Shown here one piece after another: positions 18,029 through 26,855 of a stretch of 64,000 nt of DNA. A model generated the notes under the pieces. That model did no database searches. It was not told the origin of the DNA and saw nothing but the letters and a program-made list of their open reading frames with translations. Position 1 is the first letter of the stretch, and each line of letters opens with the position of its first letter. This stretch comes from Methylotenera oryzisoli (lineage in GTDB: Bacteria; Pseudomonadota; Gammaproteobacteria; Burkholderiales; Methylophilaceae), in assembly GCA_945878695.1 (NCBI GenBank), contig CAMDXI010000003.1, forward strand, positions 1 through 64,000. Reading direction: 5' to 3'. Both the position numbers and the translations under genes were made by a program.

Positions 18029-20227
18029 TTAGAATTCCAGCGGATTGACGTCCACCGACCAGCGCACTTTTGCCGACAAAGGCTGCGCCCTCAAGCTGAG
18101 CAATAATTGTTTAAGCAGGCGCTGCAAAGCCGGACGGCTTGCCGATTGCATCAGCATGTGGGCGCGCTCCATGCCTTTTAAGCGTTCCATTTGTGGGCGC
18201 ACTGGATCGTAAATTAACACCTCATTACTCAGGCTGCGCGCCTGTTCAAAAGCGCCGTGCAAAAATTTTTGCACCAAGGCGAAATCGTTGGCTTCGGCGC
18301 GCAATAAAGCCGTGAACACAAAAGGGGGGAACTGCACCTGCTCCCGCTCTGATAACAAGGCGTTGGCGTAACTGGCGTAATCTTGACGGCGCAATGCGTT
18401 AAATAATTCATGCTCGGGAAACTGCGTTTGTATCATCACCTGTCCAGCGATGGCCGCCCGGCCAGCGCGGCCCGCCACTTGCATGAGTTGCGCGAACAAG
18501 CGTTCACTGGCGCGAAAATCCGGACTGTGCAGCGCGCTGTCGGTATCGATGACACCGACCAAGGTTAAATTTGGAAAATCGTGGCCCTTGGCCAGCATTT
18601 GCGTGCCGACCAATATGTCTATTTCTTGATTGTGCACTTGCTCTAAAATGTCCAGCAACGCCTCTTTGCGACTCACGCTGTCTCTATCCACTCGTGCGAT
18701 GCGTGCGCCAGGTAATATTTGTTGCAAGCTTTGTTCCAGACGCTGGGTACCGTGGCCGGTAGGATGCAAATCGGCATTGCCACAACTGGGGCATTGTGGC
18801 GGTATTTTTTGCTCGTGGCCGCAGTGATGGCAGCGCAGTTTTCTTTGGCCTAAGTGCACCACCAATCGGCTGCTGCATCGCAAACAGGACGCAATCCAAT
18901 GGCAAGCCGAGCACAATAAAACCGGCGAATAACCCCGCCGATTAATAAACAACAAGCTTTGCTCTTTACGCGCCAAGCGTAACTTTAGTGAAGCAATCAA
19001 TTGTGGGCTTAAGCCTTGCTGCAGGTGCACTTTCGTGGTGTCTATGCAATCGATTTGCGGTAATTTTGCTGCCGTCACAGCGCGCTGATTTAAACTCAGC
19101 AAACGGTATTTACCGGTTTGAGCATTGTGCCAAGTTTCCAATGCGGGCGTGGCCGATCCCAACACCACCGGAATGTTCAAGCGTTTAGCCCGCATCAGCG
19201 CCACATCCCGCGCGTGATAGCGCATGCTGTCTTGCTGTTTGTAAGAGCTGTCGTGCTCCTCGTCGATAATAATCAGCTTTAATTTAGGCATGGGCGTAAA
19301 AATGGATAAACGCGTACCAATCACGATTTTTGCTCCCCCCGCTTGGGCCAACTGCCAATGATGTAAGCGCTCGCCCTCGCTTAAATGGCTGTGCAAACTG
19401 ACCAAGGGGAAATGCGCAAAGCGGCTTCTAAAGCGCGCTTCCAATTGTGGGGTTAAATTGATCTCGGGCACCAAGACCAAGACTTGTGCGTCGTCCTGAT
19501 CTAACACTTGCTGCATCAAGCGCATGTAGACTTCGGTTTTACCGCTACCGGTAATGCCATGCAGCAACCAAGCTTGAAATTGCTGGGCGTCTTGCATGAT
19601 GCTGGACAAAGCTAGAGATTGCTCGTCGTTTAATGCTGGGGCCGCCGGCTGCGCCATACCTAAGGTTTTAACTAAGGCGGCCACTTGCTCGCTCTGTGCC
19701 CAACCCTCTTCCACTAGTTGCTTGGCCACTTTACGTGCGCTGCTGGAAATGGCATCCAACTCCGATTCCGTCAGCCCCTGTTGGGTTTGCAATGCCACTA
19801 GCACGCGTCGCAAAAGGGTTTGCCTGGCCGGCAACTGCGCCACATCGACTTGACTGCCGACAGGCGTTATTAAGTAGCGGTATTGTTTACGCGATACCGC
19901 TGGTGCTATTTGCCGCATACGGGCAGGCAAACAAGACAGCAAGGCTTGGCCGTAAGGGTAGTGGTAATAGTCGGCGCTGAATTTTAATAAGCTTAAGGCT
20001 TCGCTATCCAAGGCCGGCTCGTCATTAAACACTCGCGTCACGGCCTTGAGTTTATCTAAGGCAAACTCAGACTCATTGGCCATGCCAACGACGATGCCAA
20101 TTTGGCTGCGTCGACCAAACGGCACCAGCACACGCTGGCCTATTTGCACGGCTTCGCCATTGCTTAAATAATCGAAAAGTCGATCAAGCGGCAAATCTAA
20201 GGCAATTTTTAATATGGCTTTTGGCAA
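18029..20227 (-). CDS. priA: Primosomal protein N' (replication restart helicase)
   Basis: PriA binds stalled forks and D-loops and reloads the replicative helicase. The product has 732 residues, the usual length. The N-terminal DNA-binding domain is at 1-100. Walker A GITGSGKT lies at 224-231, and the DEEHDSSYKQQ box is typical of PriA. The zinc-binding cysteine set is spread over CSACHWIASCLRCSSR, CHHCGHEQKIPPQCPSCG, with eight cysteines in all. The helicase motif QVAGRAGRA follows. It is leftward and divergent from argS, with a 125-bp gap holding both promoters. Confidence 0.97.
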   Translation of the reverse strand: MPKAILKIALDLPLDRLFDYLSNGEAVQIGQRVLVPFGRRSQIGIVVGMANESEFALDKLKAVTRVFNDEPALDSEALSLLKFSADYYHYPYGQALLSCLPARMRQIAPAVSRKQYRYLITPVGSQVDVAQLPARQTLLRRVLVALQTQQGLTESELDAISSSARKVAKQLVEEGWAQSEQVAALVKTLGMAQPAAPALNDEQSLALSSIMQDAQQFQAWLLHGITGSGKTEVYMRLMQQVLDQDDAQVLVLVPEINLTPQLEARFRSRFAHFPLVSLHSHLSEGERLHHWQLAQAGGAKIVIGTRLSIFTPMPKLKLIIIDEEHDSSYKQQDSMRYHARDVALMRAKRLNIPVVLGSATPALETWHNAQTGKYRLLSLNQRAVTAAKLPQIDCIDTTKVHLQQGLSPQLIASLKLRLARKEQSLLFINRRGYSPVLLCSACHWIASCLRCSSRLVVHLGQRKLRCHHCGHEQKIPPQCPSCGNADLHPTGHGTQRLEQSLQQILPGARIARVDRDSVSRKEALLDILEQVHNQEIDILVGTQMLAKGHDFPNLTLVGVIDTDSALHSPDFRASERLFAQLMQVAGRAGRAAIAGQVMIQTQFPEHELFNALRRQDYASYANALLSEREQVQFPPFVFTALLRAEANDFALVQKFLHGAFEQARSLSNEVLIYDPVRPQMERLKGMERAHMLMQSASRPALQRLLKQLLLSLRAQPLSAKVRWSVDVNPLEF

Positions 20228-20352
20228 TTTATATTCTGGATGATTAATCAGTGGCTAGGCAATTCTTAGCTTATTCAAGACACATGATAAAAACACGCGG
20301 CTAGTAGGTTAAAATAATGTTCTTAGATTATTAACGTTAAGACCATATTAGT

Positions 20353-22011
20353 TTGAAAGCACATCTTACCCAATTACTGGCCACTGCCGCAAAAACTATT
20401 GCGCCCGACAGTGCAGATTTAAGCATTTTACTAGAGCGCCCCAAATCAGCCGATCACGGCGATTTTGCCACCAACCTTGCCTTGGTGCTGGCCAAACCAC
20501 TAAAACAAAATCCACGTGCCATTGCTACCCAATTGATTGCGGCCTTACCTAGCAGCGACTACATTGCTAAAACCGAAATAGCCGGTGCCGGTTTTATTAA
20601 TTTCTTTTTAAATGCCCAATCCCAGCAACAAGTCGTTAAAACCATCCTAAGCGCAGGCGCACAATACGGTCGTAACGCGAACGGCCAAAAACAAAAAGTC
20701 CAAGTGGAATTTGTCTCGGCCAACCCAACCGGTCCATTGCATGTTGGTCATGGTCGCGGCGCGGCGGTAGGGGATTGCCTAGCGCGATTACTCGACGCAA
20801 ACGGTTGGGACGTCACCCGTGAGTTTTATTACAACGACGCCGGTGCGCAAATAGACAACCTCACCATCTCGGTCTTAGCGCGTTGCAAAGGCATCGCCAC
20901 CGACGACGCCCGCTTTCCTGAAAACGGCTACCGCGGTGAATACATCGCCGACATAGCGGCCGCCTTTTTGGCGAAACAAACCGTGGTGGCGGACGACATG
21001 CAAGTGACCGCCAGCGGCGACATCAACGACGAAACCGCGGTACGCCATTTTGCCGTGGCCTATTTAAGGCACGAGCAAGATTTGGATTTAACCGCCTTTC
21101 AAATCAAATTCGATGTGTTCTCTTTAGAAAGCGCACTGTATGCCGAGGGCAAAGTTGAGAAAACCGTGCAAGCCCTAATTAATAGCGGCCACACCTATGA
21201 ACAAGACAACGCGCTGTGGTTAAAAACCACTGCTTTTGGCGACGATAAAGACCGGGTCATGCGCAAAAGCGAAGGCGGCTACACTTACTTTGTGCCCGAC
21301 GTGGCTTACCATGCCGAAAAATGGCGCCGTGGTTTTGTGCGGGTGATTAACGAGCAAGGTGCCGATCACCACAGCACCATCACGCGCGTGCGGGCTGGCT
21401 TGCAAGCCTTGAACGCGGGCATTCCTGCCGGCTGGCCGGATTACGTGTTACACCAAATGGTGACGGTAATGCGCGCTGGCGAAGAAGTGAAGCTGTCAAA
21501 ACGTGCCGGTAGCTACGTGACCTTACGCGACCTAATAGAAGAAGTGGGTTGCGATGCTACACGCTATTTCTTGGCGGCGCGGCGCTCGGATTCGCAATTG
21601 GTGTTTGATATCGATTTAGCCCGTGCCCAAACTAACGACAACCCGGTGTTTTACATCCAGTACGCGCACGCGCGTATTTGCAGCGTGTTAACGCAATGGG
21701 GTGGCAAGCAGGCCGATTTGCAGCAGGCCGACTTAAGCCCGCTCACGCAGGCGCATGAAATTGCCTTGATGCAAAGACTAAGCAGCTACCCTGAAACAGT
21801 GGCCGATGCGGCAAGCGATTTAGCCCCCCACACCATCGCTAATTATCTAAAAGAATTGGCCAGTGAATTGCACAGCTATTACAACGAATATAAGTTTTTA
21901 ATTGAAGATGAAGCAGTTAAAATAGCCCGCTTAAGTTTAATTGCGGCGACCCAACAAGTGCTTAAAAATGGCTTGTATTTACTTGGCGTCAGCGCCCCAG
22001 AAAAGATGTAA
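20353..22011 (+). CDS. argS: Arginine-tRNA ligase
   Basis: Class I aminoacyl-tRNA synthetase charging tRNA-Arg, 552 residues. It has the N-terminal Add-1 domain, the HIGH-type motif HVGHGRGA in the ATP site (preceded by [11 protein letters not shown]) and a KMSKS-like KLSKRAG loop. The C-terminal DALR anticodon-binding domain ends in [17 protein letters not shown]-like sequence. The start is a TTG (20353-20355) with no strong Shine-Dalgarno, and no better ATG keeps the Add-1 domain. It leads a rightward run with a SPOR-domain gene (12 bp gap) and dsbA. Confidence 0.96.
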   Translation: MKAHLTQLLATAAKTIAPDSADLSILLERPKSADHGDFATNLALVLAKPLKQNPRAIATQLIAALPSSDYIAKTEIAGAGFINFFLNAQSQQQVVKTILSAGAQYGRNANGQKQKVQVEFVSANPTGPLHVGHGRGAAVGDCLARLLDANGWDVTREFYYNDAGAQIDNLTISVLARCKGIATDDARFPENGYRGEYIADIAAAFLAKQTVVADDMQVTASGDINDETAVRHFAVAYLRHEQDLDLTAFQIKFDVFSLESALYAEGKVEKTVQALINSGHTYEQDNALWLKTTAFGDDKDRVMRKSEGGYTYFVPDVAYHAEKWRRGFVRVINEQGADHHSTITRVRAGLQALNAGIPAGWPDYVLHQMVTVMRAGEEVKLSKRAGSYVTLRDLIEEVGCDATRYFLAARRSDSQLVFDIDLARAQTNDNPVFYIQYAHARICSVLTQWGGKQADLQQADLSPLTQAHEIALMQRLSSYPETVADAASDLAPHTIANYLKELASELHSYYNEYKFLIEDEAVKIARLSLIAATQQVLKNGLYLLGVSAPEKM

Positions 22012-22023
22012 GGATTAAAGTGA

Positions 22024-22641
22024 ATGATGAGTAGAGATTACAAACCCAGCCCCGAGCGTTCAAAAAATACCAGCAAAGGCAACCCGCTTTTTACTGGATT
22101 GCTGATAGGCATACTCATGGGTGTAGCGGCTTCATTAGGCGTGGTCATGTTTATTAAAGGCGGTGAAAGCCCTTTTGCTCAACAAACCAGCAACGAAATC
22201 ACCAAATCCGTGTCTGAGAAAATGCAAGACCAAGCCATAGCGGATCAGGCCAATGTCGATGCAACGGCTGAAGCCAGCCCCGATGGCACACAAAATCGTT
22301 TCGATTTTTACACCATATTGCCTGGCAGTGAGAGCAAAGTAAGCGCAGAAGAAGAAATTAAAATTAAGGATGACGCACCGGAACCGGCACTGCAAATTAG
22401 TTATTACTTGCAAGTCGGCGCTTTTCAAACCGGCGAGGAAGCCGACAACATGAAAGCAAAATTAGCCTTGCAAGGTTTTGAAGCCGTGGTGCAAACGGCG
22501 ACCACTGCGGACAAAGCCATATGGCATCGCGTGCGGGTTGGGCCACTGACGAATTTAGATCAAATCAATAAAACAAAAAATGATTTGCTTAAAAATGGCT
22601 TCAAAGCCGATTTAATTAAAGTGAATCTGGATAACCAATAA
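22024..22641 (+). CDS. SPOR-domain membrane protein
   Basis: A bitopic inner-membrane protein of 205 residues. A short cytoplasmic tail of about 25 residues precedes one helix (LFTGLLIGILMGVAASLGVV), then comes a charged periplasmic linker. The C-terminal SPOR domain is at about 125-203 (YYLQVGAFQTGEEADNMKAK to VGPLTNLDQINK). SPOR domains bind denuded septal peptidoglycan, so a FtsN-like or DedD-like role at the division site is likely. The argS-SPOR-dsbA order is common in betaproteobacteria. It starts at ATGATG, 12 bp after argS. Confidence 0.9.
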   Translation: MMSRDYKPSPERSKNTSKGNPLFTGLLIGILMGVAASLGVVMFIKGGESPFAQQTSNEITKSVSEKMQDQAIADQANVDATAEASPDGTQNRFDFYTILPGSESKVSAEEEIKIKDDAPEPALQISYYLQVGAFQTGEEADNMKAKLALQGFEAVVQTATTADKAIWHRVRVGPLTNLDQINKTKNDLLKNGFKADLIKVNLDNQ

Positions 22642-22683
22642 TACGACGTAGCAAAATTTAGACTCAGGAAAAGGAATCAAATC

Positions 22684-23325
22684 ATGAAAAAATTGTTGAG
22701 CGCATTGCTGTTTTTAGCCTCCTTCCAAGTGTTGGCAGCCGACCCACAAATCGGCAGGGAATTTGATAAAACCCTGCAGATCATCCCTACCGACAACCCC
22801 AGTAAAATTGAAGTGACCGAGGTATTTTGGTACGGCTGCATCCATTGCTACCAAATGGACCCCTTGCTGAACGACTGGGTAAAAAAATTACCTGCGGACG
22901 TCACGTTTAGACGCATGCCTGGTTTACCCCAACCTACTTGGGCGCCTATGGCAAAAGCCTTTTATGCCATGGAAGACCTAAAGCTAACGGACAAATTACA
23001 CGGCGCATTGTTTGATGCCGTCAACAAAGAGAAATCGCTTAATCCTACTAATGAAGCCGCAGCGATAGATTGGATCACTAAGAAAAGTGGTTTGGATAAA
23101 GCCAAGGTAGAAGCCTCATTTAAATCGTTCTCTATGAACAGCAAGCTTAACCAAGCTGCCCAATATTTTCGGGCAACCGGCGCAACCGGCGTACCTAGCT
23201 TAATCATAGACGGTCGCTTTATTACCTCCAGCACCATGGCCGGTGGTAACCCTGCGGCGCTTAAAACAGCCGATTACATCATCAATAATTTACGTGCGGA
23301 CAAGGCCAACGCCGTAAAAAAATAA
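22684..23325 (+). CDS. dsbA: Thiol:disulfide interchange protein DsbA
   Basis: Periplasmic oxidant that introduces disulfides into exported proteins. Residues 1-19 form a signal peptide (MKKLLSALLFLASFQVLAA). The active site CIHC is in EVFWYGCIHCYQMDP, and the cis-proline loop is in GATGVPSLIIDG. At 213 residues it has the usual length. It belongs to the argS run but has its own ribosome-binding site (AAGGAATC) and is closed by a strong terminator. Substrates here probably include the c-type cytochromes and the disulfide-bearing SHP proteins, which is inference. Confidence 0.95.
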   Translation: MKKLLSALLFLASFQVLAADPQIGREFDKTLQIIPTDNPSKIEVTEVFWYGCIHCYQMDPLLNDWVKKLPADVTFRRMPGLPQPTWAPMAKAFYAMEDLKLTDKLHGALFDAVNKEKSLNPTNEAAAIDWITKKSGLDKAKVEASFKSFSMNSKLNQAAQYFRATGATGVPSLIIDGRFITSSTMAGGNPAALKTADYIINNLRADKANAVKK

Positions 23326-23342
23326 GCGCATGGTAGGCAATT

Positions 23343-23379
23343 AAAACCGTTTTTACCTAGGCGTAAAAACGGTTTTTTT
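23343..23379 (+). terminator. Terminator after dsbA
   Basis: A 14-base inverted repeat (AAAACCGTTTTTAC at 23343-23356 with GTAAAAACGGTTTT at 23363-23376) with a six-base loop runs into a T tract. Confidence 0.85.
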
Positions 23380-23429
23380 ATGGCCATGTTTAATGAAATC
23401 GGCTTTATATTTTTAAAAGGCAGACACGC

Positions 23430-24221
23430 ATGAATGTATTTATTACCGGCGCATCCAGTGGCATCGGTGCCGCACTAGCAAGCGCTTACGTTAGCCAGTA
23501 TAAAAATGAAGAATTGAATATAGGCTTAGTTGCTAGACGTAGTGAGCACTTACAAAATTTAAAAGTATTGCTAGAAGCGCAGCCCAATATACGCTGTCAT
23601 AGCTACCCATTGGATGTGCGCGACCAACAGGCCTTGGCCCTAGCAGCCGGCGATTTCATTGAGCGTGCGGGTGCGCCAGATGTGCTAATCGCTTGTGCCG
23701 GTGTAAGCCGCGGCACCTTAACCGAACACCAGGAAGACATCGCCGCTTTTCAGGCAGTGATGGACATCAATGTGATGGGCATGGTGCACACCTTTCAACC
23801 CTTCATCACGGCCATGCGCGAAGCCGGTGGCGGACAGTTAGTGGGCATAGCCAGTGTCGCTGGCATACGAGGCTTACCCGGTGCCGGCGCATACAGCGCC
23901 AGTAAAGCGGCCGCCATCAGTTACTTGGAAAGCTTGCGGGTAGAAATGGCCCCTAGCAATATCGCCGTCACCACCATCGCGCCTGGCTACATCCGCACAC
24001 CAATGACGGATGTGAACACCTACAGCATGCCTTTTTTAATGGATGCCGATGTCGCAGCACAAAAGTTTATAAAAGCCATAGCAGGCAAACGGCGCTTTGT
24101 TGTGATTCCATGGCAAATGGGCTGGCTAGGCCGAATAATGAAATTCATCCCGCCAGTAATATGGGATTGGGCCATGAAAAAAGCCCCGTATAAACCGAGG
24201 CTGGATTGGGATTGGTTGTAG
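23430..24221 (+). CDS. Short-chain dehydrogenase/reductase
   Basis: A 263-residue classical SDR. The cofactor motif GASSGIGAAL lies at the N-terminus, with ARR after beta-2 hinting at NADP preference. VLIACAGVS is the NNAG equivalent. The catalytic set is the serine in IASVAGIRGLPG, then YSASK with Y and K. The C-terminal MGWLGRIMKFIPPVIWDWAMKK may associate with the membrane, as in many SDRs annotated as lipid or sugar reductases. The substrate cannot be read from the sequence. It is preceded by the dsbA terminator, so it has its own promoter. Confidence 0.88.
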   Translation: MNVFITGASSGIGAALASAYVSQYKNEELNIGLVARRSEHLQNLKVLLEAQPNIRCHSYPLDVRDQQALALAAGDFIERAGAPDVLIACAGVSRGTLTEHQEDIAAFQAVMDINVMGMVHTFQPFITAMREAGGGQLVGIASVAGIRGLPGAGAYSASKAAAISYLESLRVEMAPSNIAVTTIAPGYIRTPMTDVNTYSMPFLMDADVAAQKFIKAIAGKRRFVVIPWQMGWLGRIMKFIPPVIWDWAMKKAPYKPRLDWDWL

Positions 24222-24241
24222 TGTACTAAAACCCGTTTCAC

Positions 24242-24354
24242 CACGGAGGCACAGAGAAGGTCAAAAACTTGAACGTAGGTCGGGATTTATCCCGACAAGC
24301 ACCATTTTTATCGGCCTTAACGCCGACCTACAAAATCGTGATTTTCTCTGTGGT
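24242..24354. repeat. Nested palindromic intergenic repeat
   Basis: GTAGGTCGG (24275-24283) pairs with CCGACCTAC (24323-24331). Inside is a second hairpin, TCGGGATTTATCCCGA (24280-24295). An outer imperfect pair (CACGGAGGCACAGAGAA near 24242 with TTCTCTGTGGT at 24344-24354) brackets it. This is the architecture of REP-like dispersed elements. No coding frame is present. Confidence 0.6.
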
Positions 24355-24374
24355 TAAGATTGGGCATTTATCGG

Positions 24375-24414
24375 GTAATGGGTTTGTAGCGCAAACGTTT
24401 CGGTTTAGCGCCTT
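24375..24414. repeat. 40-bp direct copy of the ettA 3' end
   Basis: Bases 24375-24414 are identical to 24520-24559, the last codons of ettA, at a spacing of 145 bp. In the matching frame the copy encodes the same AKPKRLRYKPIT tail, here preceded by YPCGHVRRHYAAKSCGKCGAK. That frame has no start codon after an upstream TAA. A different frame gives a 61-residue leftward ORF (24328-24513) whose GTG overlaps the ettA TAG. The stretch is either debris of a partial duplication or a small frameshifted gene. Confidence 0.6.
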
Positions 24415-24512
24415 TGGCGCCGCACTTGCCGCAGCTCTTTGCGGCATAGTGACGGCGGACATGCCCGCACGGGTACAGAAGGCGTTCTGATTTAACTTGA
24501 GCTTTTTACTCA

Positions 24513-26177
24513 CTACCGAGTAATGGGTTTGTAGCGCAAACGTTTCGGTTTAGCGCCTTCTTCACCCAAGCGTTTGCGTTTATCGGCTTCGTATTCTTGG
24601 TAATTGCCGTTAAAGAAGGTCCACTGTGAATCGCCTTCTGCGGCCAAAATATGCGTGGCAATGCGATCCAAGAACCACCTGTCATGCGATATCACCAGCA
24701 CGCATCCAGCAAACTCCAACAAGGCATCTTCTAGCGCACGCAAGGTTTCCACGTCCAAGTCATTGGATGGCTCATCGAGCAACAAGACATTGCCACCAGA
24801 AATAAGGGTTTTGGCCAGATGCAAACGGCCACGCTCACCACCGGAAAGTTGCCCAACGATTTTTTGTTGGTCGCCGCCTTTAAAATTAAAGCGGCCTATG
24901 TAGGCGCGCGATGGCGTCTCATAACGACCGACCGTTAAGATGTCTGAGCCTCCGGATATTTCATCGAACACGGTTTTAGCATCGCTTAAAGCATCGCGAC
25001 TTTGATCGACGTAAGCCATTTTTACCGTGCTGCCTATTTTCACTTCGCCGCTGTCTGGCTGCTCTTTACCGGTAATCATTTTAAACAAGGTGGATTTACC
25101 CGCACCGTTAGGGCCTATGATGCCGACAATGGCACCGGCTGGCACGCTAAAACTCAGGTTGTCCAACAACAATCGGTCTTTAAAGGCTTTACTTACGCCA
25201 TTGAATTCGATGACTTGGTCACCCAAACGCTCGCCCGCAGGAATGAAAATCTCCTGTGTTTCATTGCGTTTTTGGTATTCCGCATTGGCCATTTCTTCAT
25301 AACGGGCTAAGCGTGACTTACTCTTGGCTTGTCGCGCTTTAGGATTTTGGCGCACCCATTCCAACTCGGTATTAAGGGCTTTACGACGGGACGATTCTTG
25401 CGATTCTTCCAAGGCCAAACGCGCTTGTTTTTGATCCAACCAACTCGAGTAATTGCCTTTCCAGGGGATGCCGTGGCCACGGTCTAATTCCAATATCCAT
25501 TCGGCCGCGTTATCCAAGAAATACCTATCGTGCGTCACCGCCACCACCGTGCCTGGAAAGCGCACTAAGAATTGTTCTAGCCATTCCACCGATTCGGCAT
25601 CCAAATGGTTGGTGGGCTCATCCAACAACAACATATCGGGTTTAGACAGCAGCAGTTTGCACAAGGCCACACGGCGTTTCTCACCGCCGGATAAGGGGCC
25701 TATTTTTGCGTCCCAAGGCGGTAAACGCAGGGCATCGGCGGCAATATCGAGTTGCGTACTTAAGTCGCTACCACTGGCAGCAATGATGTTTTCCCACTTG
25801 GCTTGCTCTTCCGCGAGCTTATCAAAATCGGCATCCGGTTCGGCATAGGCCGCGTACACCGCTTCTAGCTTGCCCTGTGCTTCCATCACCTCGCCCATGC
25901 CCGACTCCACTTCTTCACGCACGGTTTTATCGGCATCCAATTGCGGCTCTTGCGGCAAATAGCCTATGGTCATATTCGGCTGCCATTGCACCTCTCCCTC
26001 AAACTCTTTATCCACCCCGGCCATAATGCGCAACACGGTGGATTTACCCGAGCCGTTTAAACCAAGCAAACCTATCTTAGCGCCAGGAAAAAAAGACAAG
26101 GAAATGTCTTTGATGATGGTCTTTTTGGGCGGGACTATTTTGCTCACACGGAGCATGGACATTACGTATTGAGCCAT
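24513..26177 (-). CDS. ettA: Energy-dependent translational throttle protein EttA (ABC-F)
   Basis: An ABC-F ATPase that binds the ribosomal E site and gates elongation according to the energy state. It has 554 residues with two ATP cassettes: GLNGSGKST with LSGGEKRR and LLLDEPTNHLD in the first, GPNGAGKST with LSGGERGR and LLLDEPSNDLD in the second. The linker between them contains the AKSKSRLARYEE basic P-site tRNA interaction motif. The C-terminus GAKPKRLRYKPITR is the sequence duplicated downstream. It is monocistronic and leftward. Confidence 0.96.
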   Translation of the reverse strand: MAQYVMSMLRVSKIVPPKKTIIKDISLSFFPGAKIGLLGLNGSGKSTVLRIMAGVDKEFEGEVQWQPNMTIGYLPQEPQLDADKTVREEVESGMGEVMEAQGKLEAVYAAYAEPDADFDKLAEEQAKWENIIAASGSDLSTQLDIAADALRLPPWDAKIGPLSGGEKRRVALCKLLLSKPDMLLLDEPTNHLDAESVEWLEQFLVRFPGTVVAVTHDRYFLDNAAEWILELDRGHGIPWKGNYSSWLDQKQARLALEESQESSRRKALNTELEWVRQNPKARQAKSKSRLARYEEMANAEYQKRNETQEIFIPAGERLGDQVIEFNGVSKAFKDRLLLDNLSFSVPAGAIVGIIGPNGAGKSTLFKMITGKEQPDSGEVKIGSTVKMAYVDQSRDALSDAKTVFDEISGGSDILTVGRYETPSRAYIGRFNFKGGDQQKIVGQLSGGERGRLHLAKTLISGGNVLLLDEPSNDLDVETLRALEDALLEFAGCVLVISHDRWFLDRIATHILAAEGDSQWTFFNGNYQEYEADKRKRLGEEGAKPKRLRYKPITR

Positions 26178-26306
26178 GGTATTTTTGTGTTAATTTAAAA
26201 AATGACAGCTTAACAGAAAGCCAGCTGACGTGCTCATCGCCCATAATGGGCCGCATGCGAAAGCGACAAACTGGGTATAATGCGGCAACCACAATAGGCG
26301 CGCGCT

Positions 26307-26852
26307 ATGGCAATCAAATCCACTATTTATAAAATCGATCTGCAAGTCTCCGACATGGATCGCCATTATTACCAGCAACACAATTTAACGCTGGCCAAAC
26401 ACCCGTCCGAAACCGATGAGCGGGTCATGGTCAGGCTGCTGGCGTTTGCCCTTTACGCTAACGAGGCCTTGATTTTTGGTAAGGGCTTAAGTGACGAAGA
26501 GGAACCGGATTTATGGCAAAAAGACCTGACCGGTGCGATAGATTTATGGATAGACGTGGGCTTGCCATCTGAACGCGACATACGCAAAGCGGCAGGGCGG
26601 TCAAAGCAAGTGGTGGTGGTGCTATACGGCGGGCGCGTGGCCGATATGTGGTGGGCCAGCAACAGCAAGGCCTTACTCAAAACCAACAACCTAACGGTGA
26701 TTAATTTACCCGAAACCAAAGAGCTGGCCGCCATCGCTCAAAGAGGATTAAACATCAGCTGCACTCTTCAAGACGGTCAAATCATGCTAGGCCATGACGA
26801 TGGCAGTTTGGATATCGTGCCGGTGATACTGAAGTCCGCTAGTAGCTACTAA
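26307..26852 (+). CDS. yaeQ: YaeQ family protein
   Basis: A 181-residue soluble protein that matches YaeQ: MAIKSTIYKIDLQVSDMDRHYY at the start, ERVMVRLLAFALYA, GAIDLWIDVGLPSERDIRKA and VVVLYGGRVADMWW. The fold is a variant PD-(D/E)XK nuclease. Older work linked it to RfaH-type antitermination, but its role is not settled. The gene ends only 3 bp from the converging glmS stop, with no terminator between them. Confidence 0.92.
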   Translation: MAIKSTIYKIDLQVSDMDRHYYQQHNLTLAKHPSETDERVMVRLLAFALYANEALIFGKGLSDEEEPDLWQKDLTGAIDLWIDVGLPSERDIRKAAGRSKQVVVVLYGGRVADMWWASNSKALLKTNNLTVINLPETKELAAIAQRGLNISCTLQDGQIMLGHDDGSLDIVPVILKSASSY

Positions 26853-26855
26853 ACG

